Assembly: GCF_000219125.1 (NCBI RefSeq)
Contig: NZ_AFGF01000013.1
Span: forward strand, 1-38,224
Direction: 5' to 3'
Length of the DNA stretch: 38,224 nt
Source: Acetonema longum DSM 6540
Lineage (GTDB): Bacteria > Bacillota > Negativicutes > Sporomusales > Acetonemataceae
The notes beneath the pieces are model-generated. The model was not told the origin of the DNA, ran no database searches, and worked only from the letters and a program-made list of their open reading frames with translations. Shown one piece after another: positions 24,342 to 33,441 of this stretch (position 1 is the first letter of the stretch; each line of letters opens with the position of its first letter). The position numbers and the translations under genes were made by a program.

Positions 24342-24956
24342 TTATTTCTGTTGTTCTCCCGCCTGGTTCCGTACTCGGTTACAGGCCTGAATTACTTGCT
24401 CGCGGGTACACTCCGGCGTATCACCGTTGTCAATGACCAAGTCTGCCCTGGCCTTTTTTTCTTCCAGGCTCATCTGAGAGCCTATGCGCACCAGCGCTTC
24501 AAGATCGGAAAGGCGGTCCCGCTGCATCAGACGAGCTAACTGGGTCGCTTTACTCACATAAACAACCCAGATCTGATCCGCCATTTTGTCCCAGCCAACC
24601 TCAAACAATAAAGGTACGTCCAATACAATAATATCGTAGCCCTCATTTTTCCCCTGGGCAATACGTTCCTGTACCAGCTGCAGAATATAGGGATGAGTGG
24701 ATTGTTCCAGCAGCAATTTTTTCACGGGATCATGGAAAATAATATTTCCCAGTTGTTTACGGTCAATCTGGTCATCTTCCAACAATACCGTCCGGCCAAA
24801 GTTTCCGATAATCTTGTACCAGGCCGGCTGCTGCGGCTGCACAGCCTGACGCGCCACCTCATCGGCGTCAATGACAAGTGCGCCGCATTCTTTCAAAACA
24901 GCGCTTACGCTACTTTTCCCGCTGGCAATGCCACCGGTCAGGCCAATGATAACCAT
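24342..24956 (-). CDS. coaE: Dephospho-CoA kinase
   Basis: Adds the 3'-phosphate to dephospho-CoA, the last step of CoA synthesis. A 204-aa P-loop kinase: GLTGGIASGKS at residues 5-15, DADEVAR substrate motif, and a VLDVPLLFEVGW segment typical of the family. I take the second ATG (24956), which is 5 bases from GGAGG; the first is only 2 bases away. On the same strand as polA-mutM but separated from mutM by a 341-bp inverted-repeat element. Confidence 0.95.
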   Translation of the reverse strand: MVIIGLTGGIASGKSSVSAVLKECGALVIDADEVARQAVQPQQPAWYKIIGNFGRTVLLEDDQIDRKQLGNIIFHDPVKKLLLEQSTHPYILQLVQERIAQGKNEGYDIIVLDVPLLFEVGWDKMADQIWVVYVSKATQLARLMQRDRLSDLEALVRIGSQMSLEEKKARADLVIDNGDTPECTREQVIQACNRVRNQAGEQQK

Positions 24957-25009
24957 CATAACCTCCTGCCTGAAGATCGGATGTAATTCTCATCTGTCAC
25001 CTCGAACCC

Positions 25010-25350
25010 GGGGCCGTTCAAAAAGGTTCAGATGCAAGAGCAACGCCTGCGTTGCCATACTGAAGAAATTAAGTGACTTTTCGGCTTATGAGAAAACATC
25101 CGCTACAACCTATATCCCGAAAAGTAATAAATTCTAATAGCGCGACGAGGACAGGCGTGAGACTGTACATTCGCAGATACGTCGATACTAGAACGATGCA
25201 GAGCATCGTTCGATCAGGAGGAACGTAGGCCGCTTGTCGGCGTAGTCACGGGACAAATATCTGTTGCCTGTGAACCCGAAGCGACGCTTTCTGACTGAGC
25301 CCGCCCGCAGGAGGCTGAAGTGACGCAGATGGGCCTTTTTCAACGGCCCC
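25010..25350. repeat. MITE-like repeat with 26-bp imperfect terminal inverted repeats
   Basis: The left end (25010-25035, starting GGGGCCGTTCAAAAAGG) and the right end (25325-25350, ending CCTTTTTCAACGGCCCC) are imperfect inverted copies. Inside lie further hairpins: GCAACGC-ct-GCGTTGC at 25040-25055, a 9-bp pair ACTTTTCGG/CCGAAAAGT, and GAACGATGC-aga-GCATCGTTC around 25200. No transposase is encoded; a 61-codon minus-strand frame over it is probably not a gene. It begins 1 bp after the mutM stop codon and splits mutM from coaE. Confidence 0.6.
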
Positions 25351-25351
25351 C

Positions 25352-26176
25352 CTAGTGCTGGCACTGGGGGCAATAGTGCGTCCCTCTCCCTGCCGTTTCA
25401 ATGCGCACTATCGTGCTGCCACATATAGGACAGGCCTGGCCTTTACGGCCATACACCCTGAGATGATGCTGATTGTGACCTTCCTGTCTATAACCGTTGC
25501 GATAATCCCGAAAGGTTGTACCGGCATTTTGTAAAGCCTGGCTAATTACCGTGTTAATGGCCTGGTGCAATGCCTCCAATTCATCTGAGTTCAGACTGTT
25601 AGCGGGACGTTCAGGATAAATTCCCGCCAATGCCAGGCTTTCATCAGCGTATATATTCCCCAGGCCGCCGATCAGTTCCTGATTGAGGAGCAATGATTTT
25701 ATTTTCCCCGTGCGGCTGCGAAATATTGCGGCCAGATAGGAAACCGTGAATGGCTCTGATAACGGTTCCGGCCCGAGAGACTCAAGCCCGTGTACACGTC
25801 CCAGCTCATGATCCGGCATGACATACCAAGTGCCCAAGGTCCGGGCATCCGAATAAACCAATACCTCTTCCGAATCTAAATGCAAGCGGATGCGTTCAAA
25901 CCGGTCAGTTACATGGCCGGCTTCGGCGATATATAACTGCCCGGTCATTCTCAGGTGAATAATGAGTGTAATATCCCCCTGCAAGCGCAAGAGCAAGTAT
26001 TTTCCTTTTCTCTCCAGCCTGTTGATTTTCTTCTTTAAGACCCTCGCTCGAAATTCATCGGCCGAGGGCCATTTTACCAGCCGTGGCAGGAAAATATCTA
26101 CTGCCGTAATCTGTTTATCGACAATATGGGATTCCAGATTGCGGCGAATCGTTTCTACTTCAGGCAACTCTGGCAT
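25352..26176 (-). CDS. mutM: Formamidopyrimidine-DNA glycosylase
   Basis: A 274-aa bifunctional glycosylase/AP lyase removing 8-oxoguanine and other oxidised purines. The N-terminal MPELPEVETIRRNL carries catalytic Pro2 and Glu3, RKGKYLLL supplies the conserved Lys, and the C-terminus holds the zinc finger CPICG...CPQC. I start at ATG 26176 (GGAGGGA site) because Pro2 must follow the Met; the open frame runs 12 codons further up. It lies 17 bp after polA, a common pairing in Firmicutes. Confidence 0.97.
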   Translation of the reverse strand: MPELPEVETIRRNLESHIVDKQITAVDIFLPRLVKWPSADEFRARVLKKKINRLERKGKYLLLRLQGDITLIIHLRMTGQLYIAEAGHVTDRFERIRLHLDSEEVLVYSDARTLGTWYVMPDHELGRVHGLESLGPEPLSEPFTVSYLAAIFRSRTGKIKSLLLNQELIGGLGNIYADESLALAGIYPERPANSLNSDELEALHQAINTVISQALQNAGTTFRDYRNGYRQEGHNQHHLRVYGRKGQACPICGSTIVRIETAGRGTHYCPQCQH

Positions 26177-26193
26177 TGAAATCCCTCCACATT

Positions 26194-28812
26194 TTATTTT
26201 GCCGCTGCCCAATTTTCCCCTGTATTAACATCCACCAGCAGCGGCACTGACAACTCTACCGTTTGTTCCATAGCCTGCTTAACCAGACTGGCTACTTCAT
26301 CTTTTTCTTCTTCTGTCACTTCGAACAGCAGTTCATCGTGTACCTGTACCAGCATGCGGCTTTTGAGCCTTCTCTCTTGCATCAGGGCATATACATCCAC
26401 CATGGCCTTCTTGATAATATCGGCAGCGGTCCCCTGAATCGGCGTATTCATGGCCGTTCTTTCGGCAAAAGACCGCAGGCTGAAATTGCTGTTGTTAATG
26501 TCCGGCAGGTAGCGCCGCCGGCCGAACAATGTGGATACATACCCCTGTTCCTTAGCCATGGCAACGGATTGTTCCATATACTTTTTCACGCCGGGATATC
26601 GGGAAAAATAGCTCTCAATATATAGAGCGGCTTCTTTGCGCGCAACCCCAATATCACGCGATAAACCGTAATCGCTAATCCCATAGACAATGCCGAAGTT
26701 GACCGCTTTGGCTTTGGAGCGCATCGGCGGAGTCACCTCCGCCATTGATACCCCGAATACTTCAGAAGCGGTTCTGGTATGAATATCCTGGTTTTGCCGA
26801 AAGGCGTCGATCAGGTTGGCATCGTCTGACATATGGGCTAAAACGCGCAGTTCAATCTGTGAATAATCCGCCGATAAAATCAGATTCCAATCACGTCCGG
26901 GAATAAACAATTCCCGGATACGGCGCCCTTCTTCCGTACGAACGGGGATATTTTGCAGATTGGGTTCCGAACTGCTTAACCGGCCCGTAGTAGTAACGGT
27001 TTGGTTAAAGGTAGTATGAATTCGTCCGGTAAGAGAATTCACCAGAATCCCCATGCCGTCCAGATAGGTGGATTTCAATTTGGTTAGCATCCGATAATTC
27101 AGCAGATACTCTATTACCGGGTGCCTGCCTAATAGCTTGTCCAGCACTTCCGCATCGGTAGAATAGCCGGTCTTGGTTTTTTTGATGACTGGCAGTTGCA
27201 ATTTATCAAATAGCAACGCCCCTAATTGTTTCGTAGAATTCACGTTAAATTGTTCACCGGAGATGGCATAGATAGCAGCCAATAACTTTTCAATCTTGGC
27301 CGACAAATCCCGATTTATGGTTTTTAAATGTTCTGTGTCAACTGTAATGCCACCTGTCTCCATCGCTGACAGAATATCAACCAAAGGAACTTCGATATCG
27401 GCAAAGAGAGAAAATAATCCGGCCGATTCCAGGCGCTGTCTAAAAACAGGGTACAAGGCTTCGATGGTGCGAGCAGCCCAGACGGCAAAATCAGAAGACT
27501 GACTGTCGCCAGCCGTAACATTTGCCATCTGTGAGAGGTATTGGTGACTTAATACATTCAATGAATAGTCAGTGGCAGAGGGCTCAATCAGATAAGCGGC
27601 AATAATGGTGTCAAAGGCCAGATGACGGCATGGCGCCCCCATCTGACGGCAACTATTCAATAGTTGTTTCCCGTCATGGGTCATTTTAGCCACAGACGAA
27701 TCCGCCAGTAAGGAAAGGATCCCATCCCAGCAGGCAGAATCAGCGGGCACATATACTGCCTGGCCCTGACAGCTGACAGCCATGCCATCCACTGTCAGAG
27801 CCGGAACCGCTCCGCTCACGACTGGAAATACCGCCAGGCAAGAATCAGTCCTTAGACTTTTCCGTATCTCCGCTAAATCTTCAGCAGAAACGGCAATTTG
27901 GGCAGTTGGCAGACTATGCTCCTCAAGGGCCGGGATAGTTTTGCCGGCGGTCAGGCCTGTCAGGCGGGGAATAAGGCTTTGAAACTCCAGCAGAATAAAC
28001 AGTTCCTGCAATTTGGCCATATCCGGCTGGAACTTATAGCTTTCGGCCTCAAAGGCAAGGGGCATATCACAGACAATCGTAGCTAATTTTTTGGATAACA
28101 AGGCAATTTCAACACTGTTTGCCAGAGTCTCCTGCAGCTTTTTCCCCGATACCTGATCCAGATGCTGCAGCACAGCTTCCATATCACCGAATTGCTGCAG
28201 TAATTTCAGTGCGGTCTTTTCGCCGATCCCGGCTACGCCCGGGATGTTGTCGGAAGGGTCTCCCATGAGGCCTTTCATATCGATAAATTGTTTGGGAGTT
28301 ATACCATACTTAGCGAAAAAGGTTTCCGGGTTAAAAACTTCCAAATCCGTAATCCCTTTACGGGTAAGCATGACCTGTACGCCGGGTTTAACCAACTGTA
28401 ACGCATCTTTGTCTCCGGTTACGATCAGCACATCAAACCCATGTTGTTCTGCCTGACAAGCTACAGTGCCAATAATGTCATCCGCCTCATATCCGGCTTC
28501 TTCTAGAACTTTGATGCCAAAGGCCTCAACCAAGCGGCGCACATAGGAAAACTGCTCGGCCAGTTCAGAAGGAGTCGCCTGGCGATGGGCTTTATAGGCC
28601 TGGTAGAATTCATTGCGAAAGGTAATCCTGCTCTTATCAAAGGCGACAGCCACGGCATCGGGCTTTACATTTTCCAACAGCTTCAGCAACATGGTGGTAA
28701 AACCGTATACAGCGTTAGTATAAATACCGCCGGCCGTTGAAAGAATCGGTAAGGCGTAAAAAGCGCGATGAACTAAACTGCTGCCGTCAATAATCATAAA
28801 TTTCGTGGACAT
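26194..28812 (-). CDS. polA: DNA polymerase I
   Basis: An 872-aa enzyme for Okazaki-fragment maturation and repair. The N-terminal 5' nuclease domain (IDGSSLVHRAFYAL, then GEKTALKLLQQFG) covers about residues 1-290. The middle region looks like a degenerate 3'-5' exonuclease: the expected DxE of Exo I is replaced by ALTVDGMAV, as in Bacillus-type enzymes that lack proofreading. The polymerase part has motif A (LSADYSQIELRVLAH), motif B (RSKAKAVNFGIVYGIS) and motif C (VQVHDELLFEV). GAGGTGGG precedes ATG. Confidence 0.97.
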   Translation of the reverse strand: MSTKFMIIDGSSLVHRAFYALPILSTAGGIYTNAVYGFTTMLLKLLENVKPDAVAVAFDKSRITFRNEFYQAYKAHRQATPSELAEQFSYVRRLVEAFGIKVLEEAGYEADDIIGTVACQAEQHGFDVLIVTGDKDALQLVKPGVQVMLTRKGITDLEVFNPETFFAKYGITPKQFIDMKGLMGDPSDNIPGVAGIGEKTALKLLQQFGDMEAVLQHLDQVSGKKLQETLANSVEIALLSKKLATIVCDMPLAFEAESYKFQPDMAKLQELFILLEFQSLIPRLTGLTAGKTIPALEEHSLPTAQIAVSAEDLAEIRKSLRTDSCLAVFPVVSGAVPALTVDGMAVSCQGQAVYVPADSACWDGILSLLADSSVAKMTHDGKQLLNSCRQMGAPCRHLAFDTIIAAYLIEPSATDYSLNVLSHQYLSQMANVTAGDSQSSDFAVWAARTIEALYPVFRQRLESAGLFSLFADIEVPLVDILSAMETGGITVDTEHLKTINRDLSAKIEKLLAAIYAISGEQFNVNSTKQLGALLFDKLQLPVIKKTKTGYSTDAEVLDKLLGRHPVIEYLLNYRMLTKLKSTYLDGMGILVNSLTGRIHTTFNQTVTTTGRLSSSEPNLQNIPVRTEEGRRIRELFIPGRDWNLILSADYSQIELRVLAHMSDDANLIDAFRQNQDIHTRTASEVFGVSMAEVTPPMRSKAKAVNFGIVYGISDYGLSRDIGVARKEAALYIESYFSRYPGVKKYMEQSVAMAKEQGYVSTLFGRRRYLPDINNSNFSLRSFAERTAMNTPIQGTAADIIKKAMVDVYALMQERRLKSRMLVQVHDELLFEVTEEEKDEVASLVKQAMEQTVELSVPLLVDVNTGENWAAAK

Positions 28813-28920
28813 AAACCCACCTCATACCTCATTGTTACTCGCTAACTTTTTATATATTGGCTGTCCGTCGGGAAAACCCTTTATAGTTTATTGTCTGCCC
28901 CTGTTTTTCTATGCGCTCAC

Positions 28921-28948
28921 AGAAAAAGACGGAAACTAATCGTTTCCG
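28921..28948 (-). terminator. Terminator overlapping the end of the L,D-transpeptidase gene
   Basis: CGGAAAC/GTTTCCG (28930-28936 and 28942-28948) includes the stop codon and is followed on the minus strand by TCTTTTTCTG. The 28813-28920 stretch before polA holds no further gene. Confidence 0.8.
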
Positions 28949-30144
28949 CCCTGAGGGTAAGTCAGTTCAACGCTTCGGGCTGCTTCGTTCCAATAAACAT
29001 ATGCTTGAAAATATTCAAATATATGAGTAATGGGAATATAAGGCTGACCGTTAACCATTTCAACCGGAACCCGCCGTCCGCGTATCGTGAGTGTGAGGGT
29101 TTCCGCATCCCAGCTGATTTTTTGCCCCAGTGCCTGAGCCAGAGGCAGCACCGGGACGCTGGGCACCTTCCCCATGTGTGGTGGTTCTCCGTTCATTGGG
29201 ATTCCGTTTAGAAACCATGTTAATATTTCCATTTCAATTGTATTGGTATCAGGTCGGTATTGCTGCTGTCCGCCAAACAAAACAGGAATATTTTCCGAGG
29301 CTACGTACAGCACCCCTCCTCTTATTTTTCCGCTGGCAAACCGGGATCCCCAACGGACCAACTGGTTCTTTGCATCCCAGGTGATCGCCGTCCTCATTTC
29401 ATTAGCTACCTCCTTTACCGGCACATACTTGACTTCTCCGGTGGAAAAGCCCTTGGGACCAAGCTGCTTACCGTTCAGCATCAACTGATGGAAATATGCC
29501 AATATTATCTGATGTTCTGTTCCGGTTTTCATCAGATTCTGAATGTCTCTCTCTGTCAGCAAACCGCCGCAACCGGACTCTTCCAATTTCTTCACTACAT
29601 CATCTGGGGTAATACTACGGTAATTGTATAAATCGGGATAGATGCTGAGAGTGGCTTTTCCCCGCCGGTCTATGCATATCCGTATGCGCTCATATGTGAT
29701 GCTGACCGAAGTGCCCAATGATACCATTTCAAACAATTCTTCCACATCCGGCTCACGCATGCGTATGCATCCGTTAGAAACAGCCAAACCAATGGACCAG
29801 GGAGCATTGGTGCCATGAATACCGTAAGCGGGCAGAAACTCTATCCAGCGGTATCCCAGAGGGTTATGGGGGCCCGACGGAACCGCCTGGCCGCCATTTG
29901 GAGGATACCACCAGGGATTTACGTCCAAGCTTGTAATCTTAAACTGCCCTAACGGAGTTGGTGTTAAAGGGCTTCCAATGGCTACCGGATACTGTTTGAC
30001 AAAATCGCCGCAATAATACTCTAACGTTCGACTGGGGAGATTCACTATGATTTTCTTTTCTGATGTTTGCGCCATAGCAGACGTCATTCCTAAAATAACA
30101 TACAAAAATATCCCCAAAAGAAAAAAACATCGCCCCATCCGCAT
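28936..30144 (-). CDS. Secreted YkuD L,D-transpeptidase with C-terminal copper-amine-oxidase-like domain
   Basis: A 402-aa exported protein. Residues 1-25 are a signal peptide (cut near AMA|Q). The YkuD domain spans about residues 30-155, with catalytic motif H110...S123-N-G-C126-I-R128 (IHGTN..., SNGCIRM). A linker with a winged-helix look (GLLTERDIQNLM) follows, then a C-terminal stalk resembling the copper amine oxidase N-terminal-like domain (PVLPLAQALGQKISWD, TLTIRGRRV). It forms 3-3 cross-links or attaches proteins in the cell wall. Ribosome site AAGGGA. A 7-bp dyad lies just upstream (30161-30178). Confidence 0.9.
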   Translation of the reverse strand: MRMGRCFFLLGIFLYVILGMTSAMAQTSEKKIIVNLPSRTLEYYCGDFVKQYPVAIGSPLTPTPLGQFKITSLDVNPWWYPPNGGQAVPSGPHNPLGYRWIEFLPAYGIHGTNAPWSIGLAVSNGCIRMREPDVEELFEMVSLGTSVSITYERIRICIDRRGKATLSIYPDLYNYRSITPDDVVKKLEESGCGGLLTERDIQNLMKTGTEHQIILAYFHQLMLNGKQLGPKGFSTGEVKYVPVKEVANEMRTAITWDAKNQLVRWGSRFASGKIRGGVLYVASENIPVLFGGQQQYRPDTNTIEMEILTWFLNGIPMNGEPPHMGKVPSVPVLPLAQALGQKISWDAETLTLTIRGRRVPVEMVNGQPYIPITHIFEYFQAYVYWNEAARSVELTYPQGGND

Positions 30145-30160
30145 AGAGAAATCCCTTCTT

Positions 30161-30178
30161 TGCTAAAGTATTTTAGCA
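30161..30178 (-). promoter_or_regulatory. Inverted repeat upstream of the L,D-transpeptidase gene
   Basis: TGCTAAA-gtat-TTTAGCA, a perfect 7-bp dyad with a 4-base spacer, 17 bp before the start codon. It could be an operator; it lacks a T run, so a terminator is unlikely. Confidence 0.35.
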
Positions 30179-30241
30179 GTAATAACATATATGTGGGATA
30201 CTCTATGCCTATGACACGATGTTAAATTATGTCACACGAAG

Positions 30242-31375
30242 TTACTGAAGGTTAAGAATTTGTTGATACGTAGTAGATAGTTGCCGTTTTTGCGATTCCA
30301 CCAGTGGTAAATAAACCAAGACCTTGGTCCCTTTCCCGGTAGAAGTAATGTGAATGAACCCCTTATGCTCATGAATGATTCTATGAGCAATGGGCAGCCC
30401 CAAGCCCATGCGGTCCAACTTCGTTGTATAGAACGGCTCAAATATTTTATGCAGTATATGGGGAGTAATGCCGCTGCCCGTATCGGTTACGGAAACAACC
30501 ATCATATTGGAATCAGAATGGATCCATGTTCTGATTCCCAGCTGCCCGGCGTCAGGCATGGCTTCTACCGCATTCTGCATAATGTTGACCATTGCCTGTT
30601 TTAAGAGGTTGCTGTCCGCGCTAATATGCGGTATAGAAGCCGCAAGCTGTTTATCAATTTCAATGTTTTCTCCGCCCAGTTCCTTAAATGTCAACAATAA
30701 GCTCTCTTCCACAATCTTATTGACATCAACCCCCGGCTCTCTCTGCACAGGCGGTTTGGCAAATAAGACAAGCTCCTTGACCACATTATTGATATAGGAC
30801 ACTTCGCCCAAGAGCATTTCTAACACATCGCGCCGCACCATATACTGGTCATTTTCCAGTCTGTTGAGCATGACCTGCAGGTACCCGCCGATCGTGGTTA
30901 ACGGAGTGCGGACATGATGGGCGACTCCGGCTGCTAATTCGGCCATGGCCATTAATAATTGGGTGGTCTGGATTTGTTTCAGAGTCGAACGCACATTGGA
31001 AACGTCCTGTAACATGACAATCATACCGGTCATTTCTCCTGCCGGTTTTTTCAATTTTACCGCATCAACATGAATGAATCTAACTTGCTCGCCTGTCGTT
31101 AACCGAATATTATTGGTAAAATATTCGTTGCGGGCAGCATCTTGAAAAAATTGCAAGAAAGCATTGCTATGGCGAAAGACTTGATCTGTTCGGTGCCCAA
31201 TCACTTTGGATCGTTCCAGAGAACATAGCTTTTCTGCTTCTCCGTTGATATTGCGTATCTTCATCCCTTTATCCACGTATATGATACCGGTTTTAGCCAT
31301 ATTGCAAAATTCTTTATGCTCATCTTCTTTTACTAGGCTTATAGCCGGAAAATTCAGGGCCTCACTGGTAAACAC
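30242..31375 (-). CDS. Orphan soluble PAS-domain sensor histidine kinase
   Basis: A 377-aa kinase with no membrane segment. A PAS domain (about residues 20-130: GIIYVDKGMKIRNINGEAE, then MIVMLQDVSN) precedes the H-box with phospho-His H153 (GVAHHVRTPLTTIGGYLQ), the N-box (KQAMVNIMQNAVEAM), G1 (DTGSGI), F-box (FEPFYTT) and G2 (GLGLPIAHRI). The start is GTG 31375, about 10 bases after GGAG. No response regulator is adjacent. Such soluble PAS kinases resemble KinA/KinE-type phosphorelay kinases feeding Spo0F/Spo0A, a possible but unproven role here. Confidence 0.93.
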   Translation of the reverse strand: MFTSEALNFPAISLVKEDEHKEFCNMAKTGIIYVDKGMKIRNINGEAEKLCSLERSKVIGHRTDQVFRHSNAFLQFFQDAARNEYFTNNIRLTTGEQVRFIHVDAVKLKKPAGEMTGMIVMLQDVSNVRSTLKQIQTTQLLMAMAELAAGVAHHVRTPLTTIGGYLQVMLNRLENDQYMVRRDVLEMLLGEVSYINNVVKELVLFAKPPVQREPGVDVNKIVEESLLLTFKELGGENIEIDKQLAASIPHISADSNLLKQAMVNIMQNAVEAMPDAGQLGIRTWIHSDSNMMVVSVTDTGSGITPHILHKIFEPFYTTKLDRMGLGLPIAHRIIHEHKGFIHITSTGKGTKVLVYLPLVESQKRQLSTTYQQILNLQ

Positions 31376-31743
31376 AATTCGCCAGCTCCTTTCCTGAGGC
31401 GTTTTTATTATTTATACTATTTAATGTTCTTGTAAATTATTGTAATTCCTCCTAATTTTGGTCATATAGTTTTCGTAAAAAATCGACATAATATAAAAAT
31501 AATCATAATAAGATCATATATTTCGTTATATTAATTCCTATTCATTTTTATAATCCAATACAATTAAAATTTTATAACCTGTGATTTAACACTAATTCCG
31601 CTATTTATTTCAAGTGTTTTCGCGGTTTACCCGTAGCAAATTCCTTTATTTTCCATTTTAATGTAAATTGTAAATATTATTACTTTTTTTTACATATTTT
31701 ATATAATTATATAATTGTTATGTAGCTAAATACTCTACATTTT
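31376..31743. other. AT-rich intergenic region between divergent genes
   Basis: About 370 very AT-rich bases separate the histidine kinase (minus) and the 64-aa membrane ORF (plus). It must hold the promoters of both, but no further gene with a ribosome site is seen. A GGAGGAATTAC sequence on the minus strand near 31450 is not followed by a start codon. ATGTCGATTTTT near 31480 (minus strand) is close to, but not, a Spo0A box. Confidence 0.5.
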
Positions 31744-31752
31744 TGATATAAT
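31744..31752 (+). promoter_or_regulatory. Extended -10 promoter of the 64-aa membrane ORF
   Basis: TGATATAAT: a perfect TATAAT at 31747-31752 with an upstream TG, which can compensate for the weak -35 region. It lies 38 bp before the proposed start. Confidence 0.5.
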
Positions 31753-31789
31753 AAAAATATCCATTTTTTAACACAGGGAAGTGATCCGG

Positions 31790-31984
31790 TTGCTGTTTTG
31801 GGAAGAACCCGAAAGATTATCAAAATCACGGATCCAGCGTAAGCAAGCGCAAAAGCGCCAGGAACAATTGAGTTTTTGGCTGTTGATCGGATCGGCATTT
31901 TGCTTTGCCGTCTTATCTACTTTGATCCTATATATAATCAATAGCTTTTTTCCGGCTTTTTGGCAGAGCAGCACACTCAACTAA
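31790..31984 (+). CDS. Small single-pass membrane protein, 64 aa
   Basis: Not recognised. A charged, basic N-terminal part (EEPERLSKSRIQRKQAQKRQ) is followed by one transmembrane segment (about residues 28-51: FWLLIGSAFCFAVLSTLILYII) and a short aromatic tail. The orientation expected from positive charges is N-terminus inside. I favour TTG 31790, 8 bases after GGGAAG; GTG 31781 would overlap that site. An extended -10 promoter and a perfect 18-bp terminator bracket it, so it is a one-gene unit. Confidence 0.6.
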   Translation: MLFWEEPERLSKSRIQRKQAQKRQEQLSFWLLIGSAFCFAVLSTLILYIINSFFPAFWQSSTLN

Positions 31985-32000
31985 AGGCATCCCTCTCGTA

Positions 32001-32048
32001 AAAAGCAGAACCAGCTTGACCCCTTGCAAGCTGGTTCTGCTTTTAGTC
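32001..32048 (+). terminator. Terminator with perfect 18-bp stem
   Basis: Arms 32001-32018 and 32027-32044 pair perfectly (AAAAGCAGAACCAGCTTG and complement, 8-base loop). It shares the CCAGCTTG...GCAAGCTGG core with the terminator at 256-297. Confidence 0.88.
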
Positions 32049-32192
32049 TCATTGACTTATTTGCTATGTGTTACTTTTTCACTTTTGTCTGCAGCCTAGG
32101 CAATTTTTAACGCCTTGATCCAACGAACTCCATATTATTACACTTTCTAGATGATTCAATAGATGATACATTAAACTATTCAGTATCCTATA

Positions 32193-32223
32193 AAAAAGAT
32201 TTCGCTAATAGCGAAATCTTTTT
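32193..32223 (-). terminator. Terminator of the HD-GYP gene
   Basis: Perfect 13-bp stem AAAAAGATTTCGC/GCGAAATCTTTTT with a 5-base loop; the arm itself supplies the T run on the minus strand, 11 bp after the stop codon. Confidence 0.85.
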
Positions 32224-32233
32224 CCTGTCACTA

Positions 32234-33289
32234 TTATATTACCTCAGCCACATATAGTTCAGGACTGTTATGATAATTAATCCTGACAACCCGGCTAATT
32301 GTCTGGTTGTTCTCATCCAGAGTAAGCCGAACCACCGGCTTGGTCTTAGCCTCATCCAAATGATCGATAACAACACCGATCTGCCTGTTGTTCAGGCGGA
32401 CATTTGCTCCCAGTGGGAAGGCAACTACCTTTTTCATAAAGTGGGTGACAATTTCATGGTCAAAATATACCCCGGCCGTTTTGGCAATCAGCGCTACTGT
32501 GTCGTATACCGGAATCGCCTTACGGTAGGGGGTTTTCGCTGTCATAGCTGTATAAACATCGGCGACAGCCACAATACGGGCAAATTCGTGTATTTCTTTT
32601 TCTCTGAGACCCCGCGGATAACCGCTGCCATCAAACCGCTCGTGATGCTGCCATGCACAGTTGGCTGCCATCAAACTAATGTCCGGGTTCTGCCGGAGCA
32701 GTTCATAGCCCAATTCGGTATGTTTTTTCACTTCCCGCGTTTCTTCAATGGTTAATTTCCCTGGTTTGTTGACAATGGCAGCCGGAATCTGCAGCATCCC
32801 GGTATCATGCAGCAATGATCCGACACCCAGTTCCCGCAACCGGGACCTGTCGAACTCCATATCTATAGCGATTAACATAGAAATAAAAAAAACATTGATC
32901 GAATGCTCAAAAAGATAATCGTTATAATTGCGCAGGGCGATAAAAACAGGCTGAATATCTTTGCGCTGGCAAAGTTCATCTAATAAGACCAGTACCTGTT
33001 CTTTCTCCTTAAAAATGTCTACATGCTTGCCAACACTGATGCCATTGACAATATTATATGCTTCCAGTAAAACGTTAAAACGGACATCCTGCGCCGAACG
33101 GTCAGTATCCTCAATAACCTCTGTGCCGGCTTCCTCGACATAAATATGACGGACTATCTCTTGTAGCCGTTTGATATGAAACTCCGTTATTTCGGTGCCG
33201 GCGCTCAGAATAGTTTGTCCGTCGGTGCCGAAAACCGGCTGTACCAATTTAAGACCTGGTATGGCATTTTCTATCAATATACGTCGCAT
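32234..33289 (-). CDS. HD-GYP domain protein, probable cyclic-di-GMP phosphodiesterase
   Basis: A 351-aa protein. The N-terminal about 100 residues resemble the DUF3391-like region often found before HD-GYP domains. The catalytic domain has H129 (EHS), the HD pair H161-D162 (LLHDTG), H190, H215-H216 (QHHERFDGSGYP) with the GYP at 223-225, and D244. All ligands needed for metal binding are present, so it should hydrolyse c-di-GMP (or a related dinucleotide). No receiver or sensor domain is recognisable. Ribosome site AGGAGG; monocistronic with a terminator. Confidence 0.93.
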   Translation of the reverse strand: MRRILIENAIPGLKLVQPVFGTDGQTILSAGTEITEFHIKRLQEIVRHIYVEEAGTEVIEDTDRSAQDVRFNVLLEAYNIVNGISVGKHVDIFKEKEQVLVLLDELCQRKDIQPVFIALRNYNDYLFEHSINVFFISMLIAIDMEFDRSRLRELGVGSLLHDTGMLQIPAAIVNKPGKLTIEETREVKKHTELGYELLRQNPDISLMAANCAWQHHERFDGSGYPRGLREKEIHEFARIVAVADVYTAMTAKTPYRKAIPVYDTVALIAKTAGVYFDHEIVTHFMKKVVAFPLGANVRLNNRQIGVVIDHLDEAKTKPVVRLTLDENNQTISRVVRINYHNSPELYVAEVI

Positions 33290-33441
33290 AAATAACCTCC
33301 TATTTTATTGCTTACGATATTGGTGTATCAGCATCTGTGCATCAAGCCAAAATCCGATCATAAATAATAACTATTTACGTTTTTTCTTTTAGAAACTCCT
33401 GCTAACAAAATACGATCGTCTCACCGTTTTTTTAGGGGAAT

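Noticed and set aside
25188-25373. 61-codon minus-strand ORF across the inverted-repeat element
   Set aside because: It runs through the terminal repeat into mutM and has no ribosome site; such frames are by-products of repeat sequence.
31376-31743. Possible CRISPR or small-RNA gene in the AT-rich gap
   Set aside because: No regular direct repeats and no promoter-terminator pair apart from those of the flanking genes.
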